From NCBI RefSeq assembly GCF_002196515.1, contig NZ_CP018835.1:2170001-2234000 (forward strand): 64,000 bases of DNA. The letters are read 5' to 3'. Source of the DNA: Vibrio gazogenes. Its GTDB lineage: Bacteria > Pseudomonadota > Gammaproteobacteria > Enterobacterales > Vibrionaceae. Position 1 is the first letter of the stretch. Each line of letters starts with the position of its first letter. A program made the translations under genes and the position numbers. The notes under the pieces were generated by a model, which was given only the letters and a program-made list of their open reading frames with translations, did no database searches and had not been told where the DNA came from. Below, piece by piece: positions 29,127 through 39,906 of this stretch.

Positions 29127-30626
29127 TTATGCCGTTTTCACAGCTTTACGGGTTAAGAATATCAGTGGGACTAAGACGGCAAAGAGAATCGTCAGAATGG
29201 AAAAGAGATTGATTGTGGACATCATAAATGACTGAGATGTAATGATGCCGTTCCACTGAGCCAGGGTGCTCAATGTATCCCCATGCTGTAAAGAGGGGGC
29301 AATTTGTGGGTTATACGGTGAAATTTGCTCTGCCATGATTGAATGATGTACCCCGGCATTTCTCGACCAAATCCAACTGGTGAGTGAGGATGCAAAACTG
29401 GCACCGATCGTGCGGATGAATGTCGAGAGTGACGTCGCGTCCGCAATTTCCGGACCATTGAGATCAGAGAGCAGAATCGTTGTCATTGGCATAAAGAACA
29501 GTGCAATGCCGATGCCCATAAACAGCTGTACTAGTGCAATGGTGGTAAAGTCCACATCGCTGTTAAATTTGGCACGTGCATAGCAACTCAGGCCAATCAC
29601 GACAAATGATAACGACGCGAGTTTTCGCATATCGAGATGGCTGCCAAAACGGCCAAGGAGCGGGGTCATGAACAGGGGAATAATGCCCATCGGTGCCGCT
29701 GCTAAACCTGCCCAGAGCGCAGTGTAATCCATTTGACTCTGTAACCACTGCGGCAAGATCAGGTTGATACTGAAAAAGCCGGCGAATCCCAAGGTCAGGA
29801 TGATCGTCCCTATACAGAAATTGCGATTCGCAAACAGACGCAAATTAATGATCGGGTTTTCATCGGTCAGTTCCCAAATCACCATAAATACCAGCATGAT
29901 GACTGAGAAAATCGTCCCACCGATAATCCAGTTATTGGCGAACCAGTCTAAATCATTGCCTTTATCGAGCACAATTTGCAAGGCTCCGACCCCTAACGCC
30001 ATGGTCATTAAACCAACAATATCCAGTTTTGTTTTCATCGGTTGATGCGGACGCTCTTTTAACTGAGTGAGGATCACCATCACCGAGAAGACCCCAATCG
30101 GAATGTTAATGAAGAAAATCCAAGGCCAGCTATAGTCATAGGTTAGCCAGCCACCGAGAATCGGCCCGACAATTGGCCCAACCACCGCAACCATACCGAT
30201 GAGAGCCAGCGCCATACTTCGTTTTTCTTTCGGGAAAATCGACATCAACAAAACCTGACTCATCGGAAATAATGGGGCAGCGGCAAGTCCTTGTAGCGTG
30301 CGGAATACAACCAGTTCTCCCATGCTCTGGGAGATACCACAAAGAAATGATGTGATGCTGAAAGCAATGAGTGCACCGACATAAAGATGAACTTCACCGA
30401 TACGACGGCTCAACCAGGCAGTAATCGGTAAACCGATCGCATTACTGACCGTGAATGACGTGATGACCCATGTCCCCTGATTGAGACTGACGCCCATATT
30501 CCCGGCAATGGTTGGCAGTGAGACGTTAGCAATGGTTGTATCCAGCACTTGCATGAATACACCCAGTGAGATTGCTAAGACACACAGCGCCATGTTGGCG
30601 GGCTGAAATTCCTGCGATTGACTCAT
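29127..30626 (-). CDS. emrB: Multidrug MFS transporter, EmrB type (DHA2)
   Basis: Proton-driven drug exporter of 499 residues with 14 predicted membrane segments. The N-terminal motif FMQVLDTTIANVSLPTIAG and GPILGGWLTYDYSWPWIFF (motif C region) are typical of DHA2/EmrB. It would work with EmrA and the outer-membrane factor encoded just upstream in a four-gene operon transcribed on the minus strand. It begins 12 bases after emrA. If EmrA is inactive because of its frameshift, this pump may not expel drugs across the outer membrane. Confidence 0.93.
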   Translation of the reverse strand: MSQSQEFQPANMALCVLAISLGVFMQVLDTTIANVSLPTIAGNMGVSLNQGTWVITSFTVSNAIGLPITAWLSRRIGEVHLYVGALIAFSITSFLCGISQSMGELVVFRTLQGLAAAPLFPMSQVLLMSIFPKEKRSMALALIGMVAVVGPIVGPILGGWLTYDYSWPWIFFINIPIGVFSVMVILTQLKERPHQPMKTKLDIVGLMTMALGVGALQIVLDKGNDLDWFANNWIIGGTIFSVIMLVFMVIWELTDENPIINLRLFANRNFCIGTIILTLGFAGFFSINLILPQWLQSQMDYTALWAGLAAAPMGIIPLFMTPLLGRFGSHLDMRKLASLSFVVIGLSCYARAKFNSDVDFTTIALVQLFMGIGIALFFMPMTTILLSDLNGPEIADATSLSTFIRTIGASFASSLTSWIWSRNAGVHHSIMAEQISPYNPQIAPSLQHGDTLSTLAQWNGIITSQSFMMSTINLFSILTILFAVLVPLIFLTRKAVKTA

Positions 30627-30638
30627 CTCGTCACCTGC

Positions 30639-31834
30639 TTACTGATTCGCTATGGATTGTTTGGTCGCAATATCATTTTCGGTAATGATCTGGTCGATCA
30701 ACTGATCAACACCATCGAGCGTTTGGTCATAAACGGTCGTCTGATAACGTGGCGTTTCAGGCGAGCTCTGTGAGAGTAACTGCCCGGTTGTATTTGAAAT
30801 ATCCACATCAACCTTCATTGATAAACCAATTCTGAGTGGATGTTTTTGTACATCTTGTTTATCTAACTGGATACGAACAGGGAGGCGTTGGACGACTTTG
30901 ATCCAGTTTCCGGTTGCGTTTTGGGCCGGCAGAATAGAAAAGGCGCTGCCTGTTCCGATGCCCAGACTTTCGACCGTGCCGTGAAATACCACGTCATCAC
31001 CGTATAGATCGGATGTGAGGATAACTGGCTGACCGATACGCATGTCCGTCAACTGAGTTTCTTTGAAATTGGCATCAACCCACACGCTCTCTAAGGGGAC
31101 GACCGCCATCAGGATTGAGCTTTGGTTGATCCGTTGTCCAACCTGTACATTGCGCCGGGCAATGTAACCCGACACTGGGGCGACTAACTGAGTGCGTTGT
31201 TCTTCGAGATAGGTTTGTTTGAGTTTCGCAATGGCTGTTTTAACCAAAGGGTGGGTCTCGACGGTGGTATTGTGGATCATGGCTTGTTGAGACTTGAGTT
31301 GTTGCTCTGCGACGGCCAATGCTTTCTCCGCCGAGTTCATCATATCTTGCGCGTGACTGAGTTCTTCCTGAGACAGGCCACCGACTGCCACCATATTTTT
31401 ACGTCGGTCAAAGTCAGTTTTTGCCTTATTCAGGGCAATTTTTCTTTCTGCTACCACCGCTTCGGCTTGTTGAACATTATTGAACAAACCGCGAACTTTA
31501 CGCACCGTCTGAGCGAGATTTGCCGTTGCATTTTCGAATGCTAACTTCGCATCAGCGTCATCGAGACGAACGAGCACTTGCCCTTGTTTAACATAATCGC
31601 CATCTTCAGCGGCTATCTGTGTGACTGTGCCGCTAATCTCCGGTGTAATTTGGACCAAGTTACCTTTCACATAAGCATCTTCGGTCTCTTGGTGACCCAC
31701 CACATAGTGCGTGTAATAAAATCCCCCCCGATTGCTGCAATCAGAATGACGACCAGCAAAATCGTTAAGCCTTTTTTGCGCTGCCCTTTACGGGGTGAAT
31801 CAACCGTTTCATTTGTATGATCTTGCATATTCAT
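30639..31834 (-). pseudogene. emrA: Membrane-fusion protein EmrA, frameshifted near the N-terminus
   Basis: HlyD/EmrA periplasmic adaptor. The main frame (30639-31703) has the biotinyl-lipoyl domain (QVLVRLDDADAKLAFENA), a long alpha-helical hairpin and a beta-barrel domain. It lacks the membrane anchor and starts only at a GTG inside VVGHQETEDAY. Reading in another frame from ATG 31834 or 31828, behind a GAAGG ribosome site, gives a basic cytoplasmic tail and the anchor GLTILLVVILIAAI up to a run of seven G (C on the + strand, 31723-31729). One extra G would join the two frames as GGGFYYTHYVVGH. This is a true frameshift, a phase-variable tract or a sequencing error. Confidence 0.88.
31723..31729 (-). 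repeat. G7 homopolymer at the emrA frameshift
   Basis: Seven C on the + strand (seven G in the gene). The frame of the N-terminal anchor and that of the rest of EmrA differ by one base exactly across this run; eight G would give a continuous protein. Confidence 0.9.
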
Positions 31835-31849
31835 AAACCTTCATCATGA

Positions 31850-33298
31850 TTAATTTGCTGTGGTCGAAAGATGATCGCTTGGAGATGTATTATGGAAACC
31901 GCCTCCTAATGAACGTATTAAGTGAACTTGTTGTTCCTGTTGCTGGTTTTTCAACTGTGTAAACGATGATTCTGCTTGAATCAGTTGTTGTTCAGCCATG
32001 AGGACCTCAAGATGGCTACCCATCCCGGCTTCATAGCGCTTTTCTGTAATATGGTAGCTTTTGTCTGCCAGACGCATACTTTGCTGGGCATCATTGAGTT
32101 GTAACGCAATTGATTTGATGATCAGAATGTTATCACTCACTTCGCCCAGAGCCCTTATCAATGCGTCATTGTATTGTGCGACAGCACGATCATAGCCTGC
32201 GGTCTTCTCTATCAGGTTGGCTTTTAAATCTCGGGTAAATAAGGGGAGAGAAATCGCTGGTCCCACGCGCCATGAACGGCTGACATCTTCAAATACGGCA
32301 TCTCCAAGCATGGCTTTGAATCCAGCCCAGAAGCTTAAATTCACATTTGGATAAAAACGTGTTTTCGCCGCATCGATTTCTTTACTCATTGCTTCCACTC
32401 GCCATTTGGCGGCGACAATATCAGGGCGATGAGAGAGCAGGCTCGCTGGGAGGTTGGATGGCAGTGTGAGTGCTGTTTCCATCAGTATCGAAGGGCGTTG
32501 AATCGTGGTCGCAATATCCGGTCCTTGTCCGACCAATGTCGCCAATGCATTTTTCAGTTGGCTAATCGTCAGAGCACGTTTTTTCAGGATTTGTTTTGCT
32601 GCTGCCGTACTGCTTTGAGCTGTGTATAGGCGATCTTCTGAGGTTAACCCATTCTTCAACAGACGCTGGGTGATATCAACGATGCGTTGGGTGCGTTGCA
32701 GATCTTGTTGGGCTAAATCTTGTAGCGCATAAGCATTAGACAACTGAATATAGGTTTGAACAATGGCACTGGAGAGCGTAATTCTCGCTGCCTGATGATC
32801 AATTTCAGCAGCTCGTTGATGATTCACCGAGGCTTCCCAAGCATCACGATTTCCCCCCCACAGATCGAGCGCATAGTTCCCGCTCAGGCCAAGGGTATAA
32901 AGTGTGCCATAACGGTTTCCTTGTAGTGTGGGATCTTCAGAACGGGACAGTCTGGAGCGTGTTGCACCTGCGGTTGCAGATAAGGTCGGGTCGAATTGTG
33001 CGTTGGCTGCCATGACCATTGCAGAGGCATTGACCAGATTTGCATCCGCCAATTGCATTGTCGGACTATGGTTTAAGGCTGTCTGGATCAGATGATCCAA
33101 CTGAGTATCACCCAATGATTGCCACCACGTTTGAGCAGGCCAGTTGGCTGGCGACAGTTTGGGTTGATTCAATTGATGGCTATGGGCCAGAACCGCTTGA
33201 TCTATGAGGTGATTTTTGGGCTGAATACTATTTGGTGCAGCACAACCACATAAAATCAAGGTGATCGCAATGGCTGAGCGCTTGAGTAACTTCTTCAT
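31850..33298 (-). CDS. Outer-membrane efflux lipoprotein (NodT/TolC family)
   Basis: Outer-membrane channel component of 482 residues. The signal LILCGCAAP has a lipobox with the lipidated cysteine near 19-20. Two OEP repeats follow, with SHRPDIVAAKWRVEAMSKEIDAAKTRFYPNVNLS containing the typical RPDI and FYP motifs. It completes an EmrAB-type tripartite pump. Its ATG overlaps the marR stop (ATGA), and emrA begins 16-22 bases after its own stop. Confidence 0.92.
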   Translation of the reverse strand: MKKLLKRSAIAITLILCGCAAPNSIQPKNHLIDQAVLAHSHQLNQPKLSPANWPAQTWWQSLGDTQLDHLIQTALNHSPTMQLADANLVNASAMVMAANAQFDPTLSATAGATRSRLSRSEDPTLQGNRYGTLYTLGLSGNYALDLWGGNRDAWEASVNHQRAAEIDHQAARITLSSAIVQTYIQLSNAYALQDLAQQDLQRTQRIVDITQRLLKNGLTSEDRLYTAQSSTAAAKQILKKRALTISQLKNALATLVGQGPDIATTIQRPSILMETALTLPSNLPASLLSHRPDIVAAKWRVEAMSKEIDAAKTRFYPNVNLSFWAGFKAMLGDAVFEDVSRSWRVGPAISLPLFTRDLKANLIEKTAGYDRAVAQYNDALIRALGEVSDNILIIKSIALQLNDAQQSMRLADKSYHITEKRYEAGMGSHLEVLMAEQQLIQAESSFTQLKNQQQEQQVHLIRSLGGGFHNTSPSDHLSTTAN

Positions 33299-33759
33299 GC
33301 ATCTTCCTCGATAAGCTTATCTTTGCAACCTGACAGGACAATTTTCTTCAGACAGTGATGCAGTTGGTCAAGCTCTTCCTGGGTGAGCGATTGGGTGAGC
33401 TCGTCGAGAGAATTCATCGCCAGTGGCAGGGCGCGTTGCACCACTTCATCTCCTTTTTTCGTTAAGGCGACCCGTATCGAGCGTCGATCATTGGGATCCG
33501 GTAAACGCTGAATCAGGTCTTTTTTCGCCAACCGATCCAATGTTCGGGTAATGGCACTGTTATCAACATTTAACGATTTGCCAATGAGTGAAGGGCGGTC
33601 ACAGTCAAAGAGGGATATTTTAAACAGAACCTTACATTGGGTTGATGTGATGTCTTCCGGCATTAAGTGGGCATCAAGAATTCGATCTTTGATTTGCCCA
33701 GCCTTGGTTAATAGAAACCCGAGGTTCTCAAATATATATTCTGGTTTTCTTTCTATCAT
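33295..33759 (-). CDS. MarR-family transcriptional regulator (EmrR-like)
   Basis: A 154-residue winged-helix regulator, probably the local repressor of the efflux operon that it heads. The recognition region is LNVDNSAITRTLDRLAKKDLI and the wing contains PNDRRSIRVALT, both MarR hallmarks. Such proteins usually release DNA when they bind aromatic drugs. The 275-base gap upstream (to recG) should contain its operator; I could not identify one with certainty. Confidence 0.92.
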   Translation of the reverse strand: MIERKPEYIFENLGFLLTKAGQIKDRILDAHLMPEDITSTQCKVLFKISLFDCDRPSLIGKSLNVDNSAITRTLDRLAKKDLIQRLPDPNDRRSIRVALTKKGDEVVQRALPLAMNSLDELTQSLTQEELDQLHHCLKKIVLSGCKDKLIEEDA

Positions 33760-34034
33760 GACGCCCGCTACCTTAATATCTGCCCCAATGTAACTATGTG
33801 TCTGGTTTTGTATGGGGTGGTGATTATATTGCTCACTGACATATAATTTGTTGTTGTGTCATTTATTGTCATGGCATTAATTGACTAGGCATCTATTATT
33901 GAGTGCGTGATGGCAGGAGTCAACACCTAATGTGACTTTGTCCGTCATTCAGCGTGACAACATGATGGATGTTGAAGCAATGATTTTTAAGATGGATGGA
34001 TAGCGGGTGTTGAACTGTGCCGGCTCAATATACG

Positions 34035-36113
34035 CTAGGCTTTTGCGTAAACATCTCGTTCACCAAGCCAGCGATCAATGATTGCGGTCGCATTGTCTGG
34101 GTAACGTTGGTGAATATGTCGTGCGATTCGTTGTACTTCTGGTATCAGTTGTTGGTCCCGCACCAGATCAGCGATCTTAAAATCAGCGAGTCCCGTCTGT
34201 TTGGTGCCGAGGAGTTCTCCGGGGCCACGGATTTCCAGATCGCGCTGAGCAATCATAAAACCATCATTGCTCTCGCGCATCACGCCCAAGCGTTTCTGAG
34301 CTGTTTTCGAGAGTGGCGGGTGATAGAGAAGTACGCAGTGACTGGCGACTGAGCCTCGCCCAACACGGCCTCTCAGCTGGTGGAGCTGAGCCAGTCCGAG
34401 TCGTTCTGGGTTTTCGATGATCATCAGGCTTGCGTTAGGCACATCAACACCAACTTCAATCACGGTTGTTGCAACCAGAAGATGGATCTGATTCTCTTTA
34501 AAATCTTGCATGACTTGCTGTTTCTCTGCCGACTTCATGCGTCCGTGTACTAGGCCGATCCGAACACCGGGTAATTGTTGTTGCAGTAACTGGCAGACTT
34601 CTTCAGCCGCTTGAGCTTCGAGTATTTCAGATTCATCGATGAGGGTACAAACCCAGTAAGCTTGTTTGCCTTCCGTCAGACATGCGTGCCGCACCCGTTC
34701 AATGACATCATCTCGTTTGGTATCTGGAATGGCAACCGTTTGAATCGGTGTGCGTCCCGGTGGTAGCTCATCGATAATGGAGGTTTCCAGATCGGCATAG
34801 GCTGTCATTGCCAATGTGCGGGGAATCGGGGTGGCGGTCATAATCAGTTGATGGGGAAAGCGACCGTTTTTAGCCCCTTTTTCTCGTAGCTCGAGGCGCT
34901 GATGAACACCAAACCGGTGCTGTTCGTCAATGATGATCAATGCAAGGTGATGGAACGTGACTTGCTCCTGAAATAAAGCATGAGTACCGACGACCATGTG
35001 AATGGCGCCGGATGCAATATCAGCCAAAGCTTGCTCTTTTGCTTTTCCTTTCAGTTTTCCTGCCAGCCAGCCGACGCGCAATCCCATACTGGCAAACCAG
35101 TTGTTGAAATTGAGCGTATGTTGTTCCGCCAGCAATTCTGTTGGCGCCATCAGGGCAACCTGATAGCCATGTTCAATGGCCTGAAGTGCTGCCATCGCTG
35201 CGACTAGCGTTTTTCCTGATCCGACATCGCCTTGTACTAAGCGCATCATCGGATATTCCTTGACCAGATCCGATTCGATTTCGCGAACCACACGCTCTTG
35301 TGCCCCCGTCGGCCGGAACGGCAGTTGAGACAAAAACTGTTGTTTATATTGTTCGACATGCGGCAGCGGTAACGCTAAGTCTTGCTGACCTCGGTGTCGA
35401 ACTGCCAGCATGGAGAGATTTTGCGCAAGTAGCTCTTCCATAATAAGACGCAGTTGGGCCGGGTGGCGGCCCTGATCAAATAATGCCAGCTCGATATCTG
35501 CCGCAGGGCGATGAATCGTGTGTAGTGCTTGTGATAAAGAGATTTGATGATGATACAACCCGTCGGGTAAGAGGTCTTCCACGGCGGCCTTATCAAGTAG
35601 TGCAAGGGCCTGATCGGTCAACTGGCGGAGTGTGAGTTGTCTGAGACCATCCGTTGTTGGGTAAACGGGGGTCAGGCTGGCTTCCGTGTCAATCGGCTGT
35701 TGTGGGGTGTAAAACTTATATTCCGGATGAATGATCTCAAGCCCGGTACTACCACGTTTAATTTCTCCGTATGCATGAACAAACTTACCTTCGGAGAAAT
35801 TATTTTTCATCGCTGCCGTGAAATTGAAAAATCGTAGCGTTAGTGAACCATGTCCATCGCTAATTTTGACGGTCAGCATTTTTTTTCGGCCGAAAACGGT
35901 ACTGGTTTGCATGACTTCACCCTGAGTCGCACACCACAATCCGGGATGGAGTTGTGCAATGGGGTAAACGCGGGTTCTGTCCTCATAGCGGAGGGGAAGA
36001 TGAAACAGCAGATCCTGTACGGTATTCAAACCGATCCGACTGAGTTTTTCAGCGACTTTGGCTCCGACGCCTGAAAGTGATGTTAACGGAATAGCTGAAA
36101 GCAGTTGCGACAT
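34035..36113 (-). CDS. recG: ATP-dependent DNA helicase RecG
   Basis: Branch-migrating helicase for stalled forks and recombination intermediates. It is 692 residues, against 693 in E. coli. The wedge/OB domain is in the first half; helicase motifs are GDVGSGKTLVA (Walker A), IIDEQHRFG (DExx), TATPIPRT and the QLRGRVGRG motif VI. ATG 36113 (MSQLLSAIPLTSLSGVG) is chosen over an in-frame ATG seven codons upstream, on family length. It follows spoT in the same direction, 202 bases on. Confidence 0.97.
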   Translation of the reverse strand: MSQLLSAIPLTSLSGVGAKVAEKLSRIGLNTVQDLLFHLPLRYEDRTRVYPIAQLHPGLWCATQGEVMQTSTVFGRKKMLTVKISDGHGSLTLRFFNFTAAMKNNFSEGKFVHAYGEIKRGSTGLEIIHPEYKFYTPQQPIDTEASLTPVYPTTDGLRQLTLRQLTDQALALLDKAAVEDLLPDGLYHHQISLSQALHTIHRPAADIELALFDQGRHPAQLRLIMEELLAQNLSMLAVRHRGQQDLALPLPHVEQYKQQFLSQLPFRPTGAQERVVREIESDLVKEYPMMRLVQGDVGSGKTLVAAMAALQAIEHGYQVALMAPTELLAEQHTLNFNNWFASMGLRVGWLAGKLKGKAKEQALADIASGAIHMVVGTHALFQEQVTFHHLALIIIDEQHRFGVHQRLELREKGAKNGRFPHQLIMTATPIPRTLAMTAYADLETSIIDELPPGRTPIQTVAIPDTKRDDVIERVRHACLTEGKQAYWVCTLIDESEILEAQAAEEVCQLLQQQLPGVRIGLVHGRMKSAEKQQVMQDFKENQIHLLVATTVIEVGVDVPNASLMIIENPERLGLAQLHQLRGRVGRGSVASHCVLLYHPPLSKTAQKRLGVMRESNDGFMIAQRDLEIRGPGELLGTKQTGLADFKIADLVRDQQLIPEVQRIARHIHQRYPDNATAIIDRWLGERDVYAKA

Positions 36114-36271
36114 GATCGGTTGTTTATCATACATGAGGTATCAAATATTCAACCATCGAACTGTTTTTTTGTACAGGTTTTTGTGCTTTTATTTTTAAGG
36201 TGGGTCGCATTGTGTGCGTTTATCGGTCGGATGATCCATTGATAAACAACGTGGGGGCGGAAAGAATGAAA

Positions 36272-36297
36272 ACCAGACATCGTTGTTGATATCTGGT
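36272..36297 (-). terminator. Possible terminator after spoT
   Basis: Nine-base arms (ACCAGACAT and ATATCTGGT on the + strand, one mismatch) close an 8-base loop. On the minus strand the hairpin is followed by TTTTCATTCTTT. It lies 19 bases past the spoT stop. Confidence 0.5.
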
Positions 36298-36315
36298 CTT
36301 GTTTCTGGGAATGAA

Positions 36316-38430
36316 TTAGCTGCGTTTGCGCCGGACTTTCAGTGCGTGAGGCATCACGCGGATTTTTCGCATAATCCCTGCAAGATGAACCCGATCTTTG
36401 GTAGTCAGGAGTACCGTGATGGTATACAGGCGGCCGTCTCTTTCTTCGGTTGAGATTCCGTGAATATTAGAGCCCGTATGGGAAATAACATTGGTCAGTT
36501 CGGCCAGTGCTCCCTGATGATTCTGCATGTCGATTTTCAGTTCGGTAATGAATTCCTGATCGTAGTCATTTGACCACTCGACAGCCATGTATCGTTCAGG
36601 TTCACGTTGATAACCTCGGACATTGGCACAGGTTTCACGGTGAACGACAAGCCCTCTTCCCGGAGAAATATGCGCCACAATATGGTCATCTGGAATCGGG
36701 TGACAGCAGTTGGCAAAATTCAGCAGAATACCGTCAGCGCCCCGAATTGGCAGTTTTCGTTTCGGTCTGTTGTTCTCATTGACGGTCATGCCATCAGTAT
36801 TGCCCAGTAAGCGTCGGGCAATCACAATACTCATCAGCTCACCTAAACCAATTGCTGCCAGCATATCGTCCAGCTGTTCCATTTTCAGCTCAGTAAGAAC
36901 TTTGTGGATAATGTCCGGATCAATACTATTGATGGTCTGGTCGCCCAAGGCATGGTTGAGCAAACGTCGCCCTAAGGTGACTGACTCTTCCCGGCGCATC
37001 GTTTTTAGCACCTGACGGATCTTCGTCCGAGCCCGGGAGGTGACGACATAATTAAGCCATGCTGCGTTTGGACGTGCGCCCGGAGCACTGATGATTTCGA
37101 CGGTTTGACCATTCTTTAGCGATTTACTCAGCGGGTATGGATTCCGGTCTACCCGGGCACCGACACAGGTATTACCGACATCGGTGTGTACTGCATAGGC
37201 AAAGTCAACTGCGGTTGCATCTGCCGGGAGTTCAACAATCCGTCCTTTCGGCGTGAATACGTAAATCTCATCCGGAAATAAATCAGATTTGACGTTTTCA
37301 ATAAACTCAAATGAATTTCCTGCGCTTTGTTGGAGCTCCAACAGACTTTGCATCCACCGTTGTGCTTTGACTTGAGCGGTGGTGCCGGTGCGTTCACCGT
37401 TGCCTTTATAAGACCAGTGTGCTGCTACACCTTTGTCGGCCATTTGATCCATGTCGTCGGTTCGGATTTGAACTTCCACCGGTACCCCATGCGGGCCGAC
37501 CATTGACGTGTGAATCGACTGATAGCCGTTGGCTTTCGGTACAGCGATATAATCTTTGATACGTCCCGGGCGAGGTTTGTACAGGCTATGCACCTGACCC
37601 AGAACCCGATAACAAGTGTCCGCAGTATCGACAATAATCCGGAAGGCGTAGATATCCATAATACTATGGAAGCGCTGCTCTTTAGTTTTCATCTTGTTAT
37701 AGATAGAAAACAGATTTTTTTCGCGTCCCACCACTTTAGCTGTCAGGCCAACGTCTTTCAGGCGACCTTCGATTTCGGTGTGGATTCGCTGGATCATTTC
37801 TTTACGATTGCCTCGTGCTGATTTGACTACATTTTTCAGCACGCGATAGCGATTGGGGTAAAGTGCTTCAAAGCCAAGCTCTTCAAGCTCTACTTTGATA
37901 TTGTGAATCCCGAGGCGATGGGCGAGTGGTGCATAGATTTCTAGCGTTTCTCTGGCGATTCGGCGTTTCTTATCCGGACGAAGCGCACCAAGAGTTCGCA
38001 TGTTGTGGGTCCGGTCAGACAGTTTGATCAGGATAACTCGGATATCCTGAACCATGGCCAGCACCATTTTGCGGAAGTTTTCCGCTTGTGCTTCTTTGCG
38101 ATCACGAAATTTTAGTTTGTCGAGCTTTGAAACCCCGTCAACAAGTTCGGCTACTGCGGTTCCGAATTTGGTCTCCAATTCTTCTTTCGTGGCTTCTGTA
38201 TCTTCGATGACATCGTGGAGGAGTGCCGCTTGCAATGTTTCTAAATCCAAACGCATTTCTGCCAGAATTCGGGCAACTGCGACCGGATGGATAATATAAG
38301 GTTCTCCGCTGGAACGAGTCTGACCCTCGTGCGCATCTCTCGCGACGACATAAGAGTGACGTAGAGCCTCAATTTGAGGCTCTGTCAGATATTCCTGGGC
38401 AACGGCTTTGAGGCTATCGAATAGATACAA
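36316..38430 (-). CDS. spoT: (p)ppGpp synthetase/hydrolase SpoT
   Basis: Bifunctional regulator of the stringent response, 704 residues (702 in E. coli). It has an HD hydrolase domain with ALLHDVIEDTEAT (about 66-78), a RelA/SpoT synthetase domain with DIYAFRIIVD and the PRPGRIKDYIA loop, a TGS domain (IYVFTPKGRIVELP) and a C-terminal ACT domain (GALAELTNVI). The start is TTG followed by TATCTATTCGATAG, as in E. coli spoT, which also begins with TTG. It is co-directional with rpoZ and gmk upstream. Confidence 0.97.
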   Translation of the reverse strand: MYLFDSLKAVAQEYLTEPQIEALRHSYVVARDAHEGQTRSSGEPYIIHPVAVARILAEMRLDLETLQAALLHDVIEDTEATKEELETKFGTAVAELVDGVSKLDKLKFRDRKEAQAENFRKMVLAMVQDIRVILIKLSDRTHNMRTLGALRPDKKRRIARETLEIYAPLAHRLGIHNIKVELEELGFEALYPNRYRVLKNVVKSARGNRKEMIQRIHTEIEGRLKDVGLTAKVVGREKNLFSIYNKMKTKEQRFHSIMDIYAFRIIVDTADTCYRVLGQVHSLYKPRPGRIKDYIAVPKANGYQSIHTSMVGPHGVPVEVQIRTDDMDQMADKGVAAHWSYKGNGERTGTTAQVKAQRWMQSLLELQQSAGNSFEFIENVKSDLFPDEIYVFTPKGRIVELPADATAVDFAYAVHTDVGNTCVGARVDRNPYPLSKSLKNGQTVEIISAPGARPNAAWLNYVVTSRARTKIRQVLKTMRREESVTLGRRLLNHALGDQTINSIDPDIIHKVLTELKMEQLDDMLAAIGLGELMSIVIARRLLGNTDGMTVNENNRPKRKLPIRGADGILLNFANCCHPIPDDHIVAHISPGRGLVVHRETCANVRGYQREPERYMAVEWSNDYDQEFITELKIDMQNHQGALAELTNVISHTGSNIHGISTEERDGRLYTITVLLTTKDRVHLAGIMRKIRVMPHALKVRRKRS

Positions 38431-38464
38431 ATTTTAGGCCCGTATGTTGTGTTACCCGCAAAAA

Positions 38465-38737
38465 TTAACGGTTATGAGCGATACTGCTCACAGCTGCCAA
38501 TTCAGCGGCTTCTTGTTCTTGTTGTTCTTGACGCTCACGAGCATCAAGCACGTCTTTTGTGATCAGACCATCTTCAATTTCGCGTAGTGCGATAACGGTC
38601 GTTTTATCGTTTTCTTCTGGCACCAGTGAATCTTTTCCACCTGTTTGCATTTGACGAGCGCGGCGGGCCGCAATAAGAACCAAATCGAAACGGTTACCAA
38701 CTTTTTCAACTGCGTCTTGAACAGTTACGCGTGCCAT
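38465..38737 (-). CDS. rpoZ: RNA polymerase omega subunit
   Basis: Small subunit (90 residues) that aids assembly of RNA polymerase and contributes to ppGpp binding. It begins [29 protein letters not shown], the omega signature. It lies 34 bases before spoT and 96 bases after gmk, the conserved gmk-rpoZ-spoT order, and is probably co-transcribed with spoT. Confidence 0.98.
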   Translation of the reverse strand: MARVTVQDAVEKVGNRFDLVLIAARRARQMQTGGKDSLVPEENDKTTVIALREIEDGLITKDVLDARERQEQQEQEAAELAAVSSIAHNR

Positions 38738-38833
38738 GAGAACTCCAACTTGTTAATAAAAATCTATAAATGACCAGAAATTATACAACTGAACAGCATG
38801 AATTGTAAACTTCATGAGGTATCACGTCGGCAT

Positions 38834-39906
<1,073 letters not shown>

